A stretch of 6,371 nucleotides of DNA from Corynebacterium sp. Its GTDB lineage: Bacteria > Actinomycetota > Actinomycetes > Mycobacteriales > Mycobacteriaceae. A model generated the notes under the pieces. That model did not search any database and had not been told where the DNA came from. It saw only the letters and a program-made list of their open reading frames with translations. The position numbers and the translations under genes are program-made. Positions 1 through 5,340 of this stretch are shown here, piece after piece; positions within the stretch are counted from its first letter, which is position 1; each line of letters opens with the position of its first letter. The DNA is taken from positions 1 through 6,371 of the forward strand of contig NZ_JASLIP010000056.1 of the NCBI RefSeq assembly GCF_030152825.1, written 5' to 3'.

Positions 1-28
1 GTTTTATGGCACGGCACGGCCCAAAACC
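1..28. repeat. 28-base hairpin repeat, copy A (may continue past the window edge)
   Basis: This stretch matches positions 1369-1396 at 26 of 28 bases in the same orientation; the differences are at positions 6 (A versus G) and 18 (G versus A). Its ends, GTTTT and AAAAC, are complementary, and inner TGGC/GCC bases allow an imperfect hairpin. It begins 12 bases beyond the stop codon of the nuclease-like gene on the minus strand. It could act as a 3' end structure for that gene or as one border of an inserted unit. The T-rich arm is on the 5' side when read on the plus strand, so it is not a classical terminator with a trailing U-run on that strand. Confidence 0.7.
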
Positions 29-40
29 AGCTCGAGAATC

Positions 41-1069
41 TCAGCCACGTCGCTTGTGGCGGATGATGGTGCGCACTCGCTCCAACACTTGTTCCGGACT
101 GCGCATGCTTAAGGCGCTCAGCCTCAACGGGATGAGGCCGAGGGCGGTCAGGCGCGTATTCACTTCGGTGTCCCATTCGCGCTGCTCAGCTGCCGAATGA
201 TACGCGCCGTCATAGAAAATCATGAGCCCGGTTTCCCAAGATCCCAGATCAGCAGTCGCTACGGGCCCGTCTGAGTCCGAAATTCGTACCTGAACCTCCA
301 GATCCGGCAACAGGGGCTTGAGGAGCAGGCGCATCCACGTCTCGGGCGGCGAGTCAGCGCCGAGCACACCGTGTTTGAGCACCACCCGATGCACCTCACG
401 GGAGACAGGGAGTACATTGTTGACCTGAGCCAGAAGCTCAGCTGGGGTGAGCTTTGTGAAGGTGCACAGGGCGTCGGCACCCTGAATGATCCGAAGGTGG
501 ACGGGCTTGATGCAGGGAAGTCGAGCGCTGTACCAGGTGTGCTTTTGCTGGCAGATGCTTGTCAGGAACTGACTGGCTGCGATCGATAGCGGAGCAAGGG
601 GGAGGTCCGGCAGGAGCGCGTCGTGACGAAGGATGGGCTCGAACGTCACTTTCACCGTGCTTCGTCGAGCTTGCCTCGGGTGCTGTGTGCTCTTTCGCGA
701 GCTCGGTGTGATCATATGGGCCGGCTGTCCCTCGTGGAAGTACGGAAAACCCTGCATTGCTAGGGCAGAGATCCCGCCTGCGATCCAGGATGGGTGAGCC
801 ATGAAATGCCCTCGAACTCGAGTATCGTGCGGAAACTCCAACGCAGGACGGCTGGCGTGGCGCTCGAGAATCGCAGCTCGTTGCTTCGCGGTTTGGGCCA
901 GTTCCAGAGCGCGAAGAATTTCCGGTGGCTTCGCGAGCCAAGTCTTAAAGGTGCACGGCTCGAAGTATCGATGGAGCATGGTGCGGGTAACTCCACGGTC
1001 TTGCAGCTGCCGCCAGGTGCGCGGCACCTCCTGATACGTGCGGTTCGTGAAATTGCTCGGCAATAGCAT
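41..1069 (-). CDS. DUF559 / Vsr-like putative endonuclease-fold protein
   Basis: A 342-residue protein whose C-terminal third has the pattern of DUF559 proteins, a family related to very-short-patch-repair (Vsr) and PD-(D/E)XK nucleases. Visible elements in order: SPPE at 240-243, D274 in a strand before the core, the hydrophobic strand ending IFYDGAYH at 284-291, a helix with R297, D300 and N304, and LR at 315-316. The N-terminal part (about 15-45) is predicted helical and may be a small winged-helix-like region, as in many relatives; residues 85-125 (WIAGGISALAMQGFP) also resemble the mid-region of such proteins. No signal peptide or membrane segment is seen, so it is probably cytoplasmic. 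Substrate and role are unknown; the family is often found singly in variable regions, and a DNA-processing or defence role is only inference. The ATG has a GGGGGAG motif just 3 bases upstream; TTG at codon 3 would have a 9-base spacing and is a possible alternative start. Sampled lines are less GC-rich than the aminotransferase-like gene (for example about 62% versus 70%). Confidence 0.8.
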   Translation of the reverse strand: MLLPSNFTNRTYQEVPRTWRQLQDRGVTRTMLHRYFEPCTFKTWLAKPPEILRALELAQTAKQRAAILERHASRPALEFPHDTRVRGHFMAHPSWIAGGISALAMQGFPYFHEGQPAHMITPSSRKSTQHPRQARRSTVKVTFEPILRHDALLPDLPLAPLSIAASQFLTSICQQKHTWYSARLPCIKPVHLRIIQGADALCTFTKLTPAELLAQVNNVLPVSREVHRVVLKHGVLGADSPPETWMRLLLKPLLPDLEVQVRISDSDGPVATADLGSWETGLMIFYDGAYHSAAEQREWDTEVNTRLTALGLIPLRLSALSMRSPEQVLERVRTIIRHKRRG

Positions 1070-1072
1070 TGG

Positions 1073-1079
1073 CTCCCCC
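1073..1079 (-). promoter_or_regulatory. Ribosome binding site of the DUF559 gene
   Basis: The minus strand reads GGGGGAG, then CCA, then ATG. The purine-rich box is good but only 3 bases from the ATG at 1069. A TTG two codons later (1061-1063) lies 9 bases away and may be the true initiation codon. The choice changes the protein by only two residues. Confidence 0.5.
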
Positions 1080-1207
1080 GTTTCTTTTGCCGGGCAGTCC
1101 GCCGAGGAGTGCGGCTATCTCTTGCGGTGAGCGCCGGAGCCCTTTCCGGGAGCTCCCGTCGTCCCCGGCGGATCCCACCTACACCAGCGTCAGCGAAGTC
1201 GATCAGC

Positions 1208-1240
1208 GGTATCCCCTCAGTGATATCCCCAGATAACCCC
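1208..1240. repeat. Three iterated nonamers, consensus G(G/A)TA(T/A)CCCC
   Basis: GGTATCCCC (1208-1216), GATATCCCC (1222-1230) and GATAACCCC (1232-1240) lie in the same orientation, with starts 14 and 10 bases apart. They sit about 140-170 bases upstream of the DUF559 start. Such spacing would fit an operator or protein-binding array, but no matching regulator is in the window and chance in a C-rich stretch cannot be excluded. Confidence 0.4.
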
Positions 1241-1275
1241 TGAATGCCGGCCTGCCCGACGTGAATTGTTGTCGG

Positions 1276-1291
1276 TTTCTTAGTTTCTTAG
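1276..1291. repeat. Tandem 8-base repeat TTTCTTAG x2
   Basis: Two perfect head-to-tail copies, in an AT-richer patch that stands out from the GC-rich surroundings. It is bracketed by ATTGT (1265-1269) and its complement ACAAT (1292-1296). It may be part of a regulatory or junction sequence; no function can be assigned. Confidence 0.6.
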
Positions 1292-1337
1292 ACAATCCGG
1301 CGAGGCGTTTGGTTCCTGGAACGGGCTAATCGGCCCC

Positions 1338-1395
1338 GTTTTGGGCCGTAGCGTGTCGGGTTTTGCTGGTTTTGTGGCACGGCACAGCCCAAAAC
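1338..1395. repeat. 9-base inverted repeat around repeat copy B
   Basis: GTTTTGGGC at 1338-1346 is the exact reverse complement of GCCCAAAAC at 1387-1395. Between them lie two direct copies of GGTTTTG (1359-1365 and 1368-1374). The large loop (40 bases) makes simple terminator function uncertain, and the smaller hairpin of copy B would compete for the same right arm. Confidence 0.5.
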
Positions 1396-1396
1396 C
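1368..1396. repeat. 28-base hairpin repeat, copy B
   Basis: Positions 1369-1396 match copy A (1-28) at 26 of 28 bases in the same orientation. GGTTTTG (1368-1374) pairs with CAAAACC (1390-1396), T1375 bulges, and GGC (1376-1378) pairs with GCC (1387-1389), leaving an 8-base loop. The result is a 10-base-pair stem with one bulge. The two copies together frame the DUF559 gene and most of its upstream region (about 1.37 kb). Whether this is a genome-wide interspersed repeat cannot be told from one window. Confidence 0.7.
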
Positions 1397-1426
1397 GGAG
1401 TTTTCCCCAAGACAGCCCAAAACCGG
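1384..1426. repeat. Exact 15-base direct repeat ACAGCCCAAAACCGG x2
   Basis: The 15-mer occurs at 1384-1398 and 1412-1426, start to start 28 bases apart, and the first copy overlaps the right end of repeat copy B. The interval can also fold: CCGG (1395-1398) and TTTT (1401-1404) pair with AAAACCGG (1419-1426) with an AG bulge and a 14-base loop. This structure lies about 85-115 bases past the wzt stop codon and could help end the wzm-wzt transcript. Confidence 0.6.
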
Positions 1427-1489
1427 TTACGTACCAGCGCCAGCCTCCGAGCCCCCGTAACCTCAGCCCAGCGCCGTCCCCCCGTAACC
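1425..1489. repeat. CCCCCGTAACC direct repeats with an upstream inverted GGTTACG
   Basis: CCCCCGTAACC occurs at 1452-1462 and 1479-1489. GGTTACG at 1425-1431 is complementary to the CGTAACC end of the first copy (1456-1462), giving a 7-base-pair stem with a 24-base loop. It lies 22-86 bases past the wzt stop codon on the minus strand and is a candidate 3' end structure for the exporter transcript. No U-run follows. Confidence 0.4.
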
Positions 1490-1510
1490 CCGAAGAAACC
1501 CCCGGCCCGG

Positions 1511-2305
1511 CTACCGGCCCAAGTCGCGCAGGACGTTGCGCACGTGCTGCCCAGCCTCCGGCCCCTCGTAGGCCTCCACGACCTCGTCCACCGCGCCGGC
1601 CTGCCGAATCTCACCATGGTCAATCCACAACGCGCTATCGCACAGCTGCGCCAGGAACTCATTGGAGTGCGAAGCGAACACCAGGATGCCCGAGCGCTTC
1701 ACCATCTCAACCAGACGCGACCGCGCCTTCGCCATGAACGCCGCGTCCACGGCACCGATGCCTTCGTCGAGCAGCAGAATCTCCGGATCGATGCTGGTCA
1801 CAACGCCCAACGCCAAACGAATCCGCATACCGGTGGAGTACGTGCGCAGCGGCATCGCGAGGTAATCCCCCAGCTCGGAGAACTCGGCGATCTCATCCAT
1901 CTTCCGGTTCATCGCCTTGCGCGTCTGTCCCAGGAACAGCCCGCGGATAATGATGTTCTCGTAGCCGGAGATCTCCGGGTCCATGCCCACACCCAGGTCG
2001 AACACCGGCGCCACCCGCCCGCGCACCACGGCGGACCCGCGCGTCGGCTCGTAAATCCCGGACAGCAGCCGCAGCAACGTGGACTTACCCGCACCGTTGT
2101 GCCCGACCAGCCCCACGCGGTCGCCGTCCTGCAGGTGCAGGTTGATGTTCTTCAGCGCCTCCACCATCACGGTGTTGGACTCGTTCCGCCCGATCGCGCC
2201 GCCCGTCGCGCCCAGGAACGTGTGCTTCAGCGACCTGGTCTTCGCGTCGAAGATCGGGAAATCCACGCAGGCGTTGTAGGTGTCGATGCTGACTTGCTGG
2301 TTCAT
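1511..2305 (-). CDS. wzt: Wzt-type ABC transporter ATP-binding protein, galactan export
   Basis: A 264-residue nucleotide-binding subunit of the polysaccharide exporter class (RfbE/Wzt, like M. tuberculosis Rv3781). Visible motifs: Walker A GHNGAGKST at 68-76, the Wzt-typical region PVFDLGVGMDPEISGYEN at 100-117, signature YSTGM at 156-160, Walker B ILLLDE at 176-181 and the switch histidine in ASHS (H213). Only about 50 residues follow the switch, so the C-terminal carbohydrate-binding domain of O-antigen Wzt proteins is absent, as expected for the galactan exporter. With Wzm it should hydrolyse ATP at the cytoplasmic face to drive export of lipid-linked galactan for arabinogalactan synthesis. 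It begins 43 bases after wzm on the same strand and is probably co-transcribed. The ATG at 2305 is preceded by a purine-rich but weak ribosome binding site (AAAGAAAGAAC). The family call is firm; galactan as substrate is inferred from family and neighbours. Confidence 0.93.
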   Translation of the reverse strand: MNQQVSIDTYNACVDFPIFDAKTRSLKHTFLGATGGAIGRNESNTVMVEALKNINLHLQDGDRVGLVGHNGAGKSTLLRLLSGIYEPTRGSAVVRGRVAPVFDLGVGMDPEISGYENIIIRGLFLGQTRKAMNRKMDEIAEFSELGDYLAMPLRTYSTGMRIRLALGVVTSIDPEILLLDEGIGAVDAAFMAKARSRLVEMVKRSGILVFASHSNEFLAQLCDSALWIDHGEIRQAGAVDEVVEAYEGPEAGQHVRNVLRDLGR

Positions 2306-2348
2306 GCTTGTTCTTTCTTTTCTTTAGGACGCCAACCCGTTCGCCTTG

Positions 2349-3215
2349 TTACACCCAGTAGCTAACACGGAAGCGCCACTTCCGCATGGCTAGCAGGGCA
2401 AGGCCGAGACCCACCACGGTCATGGCGATAACGATGTACCAGGAGGACGCCTCGACCGGCACGTTGATCATCGGCCCGCGCACGATCTCCAGGTAGTGGT
2501 ACAGCGGGTTGAGCTTGGCCAGTGCTGCCCGCTCGGCGACCGCGCCACCCTGATCGGTGAGGGTTTGTGCGGTCCACACGATTGGCGTCATATAAAAGGC
2601 CAGCTGGACTAGGGATTCGAGCAACGGGGCGACGTCGCGGAAACGGGTCGCGACGATACCGAAGAACATGGTCACCCACACACCGTTGATGATGAGCAGT
2701 GCGAGCCCCGGGACCGCCAGCAGCACTTCCCACCCGACCGGGATGCGGAAGATCGCGAGCAGCGCCAGCCAGATCACGAGGTTGTGCAGCAGGAAGAGGA
2801 ACTGCCGCCACACGAGCCGGTAGACGTGCACGGATAGCGCGGAGGGCAGCTGCTTGATCAGGCCTTCGTTGGAGATGAAGACCTCCGCGCCCTCCTTGAT
2901 GCAGCCGGCGATGAAGCCCCACATGATGAGGCCGACGGCCACGTGCGGCAGGAAGACGGCCACGTCGATGCCGAAGAGCTGGGAGTACAGCAGGCCCAGG
3001 GCGGCGGCCATCACGCCGGTGGCGATGGTGATCCACAGTGGGCCCAGGACGGAGCGCCGGTAGCGCTGCTTGATGTCCTGCCAGCCGAGAGCGAGCCAGA
3101 GTTCACGCTGCTGGAATCCCCGTGTGAGATCGTCCCAGGCGGCGGCGAAGGTTTGCGAGCGCGAGGCTGGGATGTCGCCGTCGTGGGTTGCGGTGATCCT
3201 GCTGAGGTCTGTCAT
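2349..3215 (-). CDS. wzm: Wzm-type ABC transporter permease, galactan export
   Basis: A 288-residue ABC-2 family permease (RfbD/Wzm, like M. tuberculosis Rv3783). After a hydrophilic N-terminus comes the family motif DIKQRYRRSVLGPLWI (47-62). Six hydrophobic segments follow at roughly 60-80, 88-108, 136-156, 161-189, 199-217 and 258-276. Other family hallmarks are TRFRDV (190-195), FYMTPIVW (207-214) and LNPLYHYLEIVRGPM (235-249). The length is normal for the family. It should form the membrane channel of the exporter whose ATPase is encoded 43 bases downstream. It is the first gene of the pair. A TAGAAT box lies 9 bases before the ATG and no purine-rich ribosome site is present, which suggests a leaderless or nearly leaderless message. 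Confidence 0.93.
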   Translation of the reverse strand: MTDLSRITATHDGDIPASRSQTFAAAWDDLTRGFQQRELWLALGWQDIKQRYRRSVLGPLWITIATGVMAAALGLLYSQLFGIDVAVFLPHVAVGLIMWGFIAGCIKEGAEVFISNEGLIKQLPSALSVHVYRLVWRQFLFLLHNLVIWLALLAIFRIPVGWEVLLAVPGLALLIINGVWVTMFFGIVATRFRDVAPLLESLVQLAFYMTPIVWTAQTLTDQGGAVAERAALAKLNPLYHYLEIVRGPMINVPVEASSWYIVIAMTVVGLGLALLAMRKWRFRVSYWV

Positions 3216-3224
3216 GACTAACGT

Positions 3225-3230
3225 ATTCTA
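3225..3230 (-). promoter_or_regulatory. Candidate -10 box of wzm (leaderless promoter)
   Basis: The minus strand reads TAGAAT, nine bases, then the wzm ATG. It fits the actinobacterial -10 pattern TANNNT and would start transcription at or within about three bases of the start codon. A TTGAGC at 3252-3257 is 21 bases upstream, too far for a good -35. The absence of a Shine-Dalgarno sequence before wzm supports the reading. Confidence 0.5.
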
Positions 3231-3475
3231 GTAGGAGGTGCGGACACGGTCGCTCAAGCGCGCCGGGGTCGGGTCCCGCGGCTCCTCTGTTGCGACCCGC
3301 GTCACGCTGCAGTTTGCGCTTTGTGCGCAGCGGAATCGCGGCTGTGGTGGCCGTGAGTCCGAGGAACGGCCGCGAGGTTGTGGCCGAACCGCCCCCCGCG
3401 GTAGCGGCCGAACGGCCGCTCTCGGGTTCAGACCGGATCCCCTCGGCTTCTGGGTCGGACGTTGTCAGGTGGCGC

Positions 3476-3484
3476 TGGTATTGT
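3476..3484 (+). promoter_or_regulatory. Possible extended -10 promoter for the aminotransferase-like gene
   Basis: TGGTATTGT matches the extended -10 form TGN-TANNNT in an unusually AT-rich patch. No -35 at good spacing was found. If used, it would leave a leader of about 240 bases before the TTG start. This is a weak candidate. Confidence 0.25.
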
Positions 3485-3714
3485 TTTTGCGTAACGGAGC
3501 CTGGGGTCGTCGCTGATGCGGTTGGCCTGGGGTTTCACGGTGGCGCCAACGTTCGCGGGTTTTTCACGACGCCAGTGCCAGGTTCCACCAGGTGCCAGCG
3601 TTCGGCGTCGTTGCCCGGTATCGCAGCGCCGCTAGCACCTGCGGGGCCACCGCGCCGCTAGAGACTTCGGTACCGTCGGCGCCCCGGGCCCATCCCGGCG
3701 CCAGCAGTTTTTCC

Positions 3715-3724
3715 AGGAAGGGAG
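3715..3724 (+). promoter_or_regulatory. Ribosome binding site that sets the TTG start at 3730
   Basis: AGGAAGGGAG is followed by five bases (ATGGC) and then the in-frame TTG. The ATG inside that spacer (3725-3727) is in a different frame. This site, with the point where family-like sequence begins, decides the start against the longer in-frame GTG at 3592. Confidence 0.75.
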
Positions 3725-3729
3725 ATGGC

Positions 3730-5121
3730 TTGCTCGACAACGCACGGTTCGACAACCCCAGGGTGCGTGGTCTGTACACCTCCCTTTCCGACGGCTGGGT
3801 CTACCTGAACGCGGCGACGGACCCGCAGCTACCCGAGCGCGTCTCTGGCGCGGTCTCGCGCGCCTTCCGCTTAGCCCCGCTGGCCGCCCCGATTGAGGAA
3901 ACCCACGGGGAGCACAGCCGCGCCGCCAGCCCCGGCACGCGCATCGGCGAAAGCCACATCAAATCCGCCCGCGTCGCGATCGCTGACCTGGTCGGCGCCC
4001 GCCCGGAGCATGTGATCCTGGGCAGCTCCCGCAAGCAGCTGATCAACCAGCTCGCGGAGAGCCTGTCCCGCCGCCTGCGCCTGGGCCGCCAGGTCGTCCT
4101 CTCTCGCGTCGACGACAGCGCGAACATCGACCCGTGGCTGCGCGCCGCCGACCTGTACGGCGCGGACGTCCGCTGGGCGGAGGCCGACCTGTCCACGGGC
4201 GTCCTCCCCGCCTGGCAGTACACGGAGCTGATCAGCCCGGAGACTGCGGTCGTCGCGGTAGCCGCGGCGAATGAGCACGTCGGCACAGTCACGGACGTCG
4301 CCGCGATCGGCCGCACGGTGCACGCGAAGTCGGACGGCATCTTCGTCGTCGACGCGAACGCCCTCGCCCCGTTCCACGTGATCGATGTCGCTGACCTGGA
4401 CGCGGACGTCCTGGCCTTGGACGTCGCGACCATCGGTGGTCCGTCGATCGGCGCGCTGGTCTTCCGTTCGGTAGAGCTCATGGGAGAGCTATTCCCGCAC
4501 CCGCCGCGCCAGTCCCGCGCCCGCTCGGCGGCTCGTTTCGACGCTCATAAGGACGTCGCCCCCGGCTCAGGTGGTCTCGCGCTGCGCGGTGCGGTGCACC
4601 CGTCGGTGGAGCGCGCCCGTGAGTGGCTGGAGTTGGGCGGATTGAGCGAGGGTCTGCTCGGAGGTGTCTCCGCAGCGGTGGATCACCTGGCGGACCTGGC
4701 GTCCGATGAGGAGGGGAACTCCCTGAGTGGGACGCGTCGCCGTCGGCTGCGTGGCGGGCTTCCCCTGGCGGAGGACTATGTGCATGGCCTGGCCCGACTG
4801 GCGGTTGATGGGCTGCACGGGCTGCCGGGGGCGCACGTCATCGGCCTGGAGGGGGAGTACGAGGAGCACTTCGACTACGACTCGGTGGAGCGCATCCCGC
4901 GCTTGAGCTTCTTCATCGATGGGGTGCCGGCGGAGGCGGTGCACGATCGTTTGTTCGCGCAGGGTGTGGTCACCAGCGTGATTCCCCCGGGGGACTCGGA
5001 GCTGCTGGAGCAGATGGGCGTTTTCGAGTCCAGCACCGGAGCGGTGTGCGTGGGCCTGAGCGTGCACAACACGGTCGGCGATGTGAATCGCCTGCTCCGC
5101 GCGGTCGCGAGCCTGCGCTAG
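3730..5121 (+). CDS. Aminotransferase class-V fold protein (cysteine desulfurase-like) lacking the PLP lysine
   Basis: A 463-residue protein from the TTG start, resembling NifS/SufS-type enzymes and, from memory, M. tuberculosis Rv3778c. The fold pattern is visible: the segment SRVDDSANIDPW (125-136) matches the SxxEHHANxxPW region, VVDANALAPFH (206-216) matches the strand with the aspartate that contacts the PLP ring nitrogen (D208), and GGPSIGALVF (236-245) matches the GPxGxGxL turn. The lysine that forms the Schiff base normally lies in an HK pair three residues before that GP; here the pair is A233-T234. The stacking histidine is also replaced by aspartate (D128-D129). K274 is too far on to substitute. 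The protein may therefore be a non-catalytic or repurposed relative. The upstream in-frame extension (from 3592) is low-complexity and preceded by no ribosome site. It converges with the oxidoreductase gene. Its partners and substrate are unknown. Confidence 0.82.
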   Translation: MLDNARFDNPRVRGLYTSLSDGWVYLNAATDPQLPERVSGAVSRAFRLAPLAAPIEETHGEHSRAASPGTRIGESHIKSARVAIADLVGARPEHVILGSSRKQLINQLAESLSRRLRLGRQVVLSRVDDSANIDPWLRAADLYGADVRWAEADLSTGVLPAWQYTELISPETAVVAVAAANEHVGTVTDVAAIGRTVHAKSDGIFVVDANALAPFHVIDVADLDADVLALDVATIGGPSIGALVFRSVELMGELFPHPPRQSRARSAARFDAHKDVAPGSGGLALRGAVHPSVERAREWLELGGLSEGLLGGVSAAVDHLADLASDEEGNSLSGTRRRRLRGGLPLAEDYVHGLARLAVDGLHGLPGAHVIGLEGEYEEHFDYDSVERIPRLSFFIDGVPAEAVHDRLFAQGVVTSVIPPGDSELLEQMGVFESSTGAVCVGLSVHNTVGDVNRLLRAVASLR

Positions 5122-5273
5122 CCGCGGCCTTCATCGCGCCGGGTCTGGGACCGTGGCCAACTCGCCCCCGCACCCGGCGCTTCAGGCTCCCAGCCAGGTC
5201 AATCCCGCGCCCGCACCCGGCGCAACGCCGACTGCCCAGCCTCTAGGCTCAGCGCTTGGCTCAGCTCAACCCC

Positions 5274-5303
5274 GGCCACCTCAGGTCGCGCCTCGCGGTG
5301 GCC
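5274..5303. terminator. Hairpin in the convergent spacer, possible two-way terminator
   Basis: GGCCACC (5274-5280) pairs perfectly with GGTGGCC (5297-5303), with a 16-base loop that can form a further AGG/CCT stem. No U-run follows on either strand, so it may act with another factor. Its place between converging genes fits transcript ending. Confidence 0.4.
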
Positions 5304-5305
5304 AG

Positions 5306-5331
5306 GGACTGGCTCCGAAACCCCCCAGTCC
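5306..5331. terminator. Hairpin just past the oxidoreductase stop codon
   Basis: GGACTGG (5306-5312) pairs perfectly with CCAGTCC (5325-5331), extendable by a G-U pair, with a 12-base loop. On the minus strand it begins nine bases beyond the oxidoreductase stop codon. There is no clear U-run, so the terminator call is moderate. Confidence 0.45.
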
Positions 5332-5340
5332 TGCGGAACC

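Larger units (their letters stand above)
1070..1510. other. 441-base non-coding, repeat-rich stretch between wzt and the DUF559 gene
   Basis: No open frame here has gene-like composition; the frames that cross it are extensions of shadows of wzt or of the DUF559 gene. The stretch holds three G(G/A)TA(T/A)CCCC nonamers (1208-1240), a tandem TTTCTTAG pair (1276-1291), a cluster of GTTTTG/CAAAAC inverted and direct repeats (1338-1426) and a repeated CCCCCGTAACC (1452-1489). It must carry the 3' end of the wzt transcript and the promoter of the DUF559 gene. No clear -35/-10 pair was recognised on the minus strand. No tRNA or known small RNA was recognised. Confidence 0.7.
3216..3729. other. 514-base divergent intergenic region
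   Basis: This lies between the divergent wzm and aminotransferase-like genes. Open frames here are short, arginine- and proline-rich and lack a believable start, so none is called. It holds the wzm -10 box (3225-3230), a small TGCGC/GCGCA hairpin (3315-3329), GGCCG-rich repeats around 3368-3420, interleaved direct repeats GTGCCAG (3575-3581, 3592-3598) and CCAGGT (3578-3583, 3588-3593), and the ribosome binding site at its right end. A possible extended -10 (TGGTATTGT) is at 3476-3484. Confidence 0.6.
5122..5340. other. 219-base convergent spacer
   Basis: This non-coding spacer lies between two convergent genes. It carries two GC-rich hairpins at its right half (annotated separately), an exact 14-base direct repeat CCCGCACCCGGCGC (5167-5180 and 5210-5223), and GGCTCAGC twice (5246-5253 and 5258-5265). 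No gene is supported here. Confidence 0.6.

Noticed and set aside
945..1178. A 77-residue minus-strand open frame starting at GTG 1178 and overlapping the DUF559 gene start
   Set aside because: Its first 34 or so codons lie upstream of the DUF559 gene but there is no convincing ribosome site, and the rest runs out of frame through the nuclease-like gene. It is most likely chance, although it could be a leader.
1..1396. A classical insertion sequence
   Set aside because: The flanking repeats are direct rather than terminal inverted, no transposase is present, and no target-site duplication could be confirmed at the window edge.
1..1426. A CRISPR array
   Set aside because: The GCCCAAAAC-containing repeats are few, unevenly spaced and overlap one another; there are no regular spacers and no cas genes.
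1288..1662. A 124-residue minus-strand open frame reaching from inside wzt into the repeat region
   Set aside because: It begins out of frame inside wzt and is arginine- and tryptophan-rich shadow sequence with no family resemblance.
3238..3661. Two plus-strand open frames (3238-3516 and 3290-3661) in the divergent region
   Set aside because: They are rich in arginine, proline and serine as expected for random frames in GC-rich DNA. The AGGAGG at 3233 abuts the GTG at 3238 with no spacer.
3592..3729. N-terminal extension of the aminotransferase-like protein from GTG 3592
   Set aside because: The 46 extra residues are low-complexity, no ribosome site precedes the GTG, and a strong one sits five bases before the in-frame TTG at 3730 where family-like sequence begins.
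3871..4481. Long minus-strand open frames opposite the aminotransferase-like gene
   Set aside because: They are antisense shadows in GC-rich coding sequence, with no recognisable motif.
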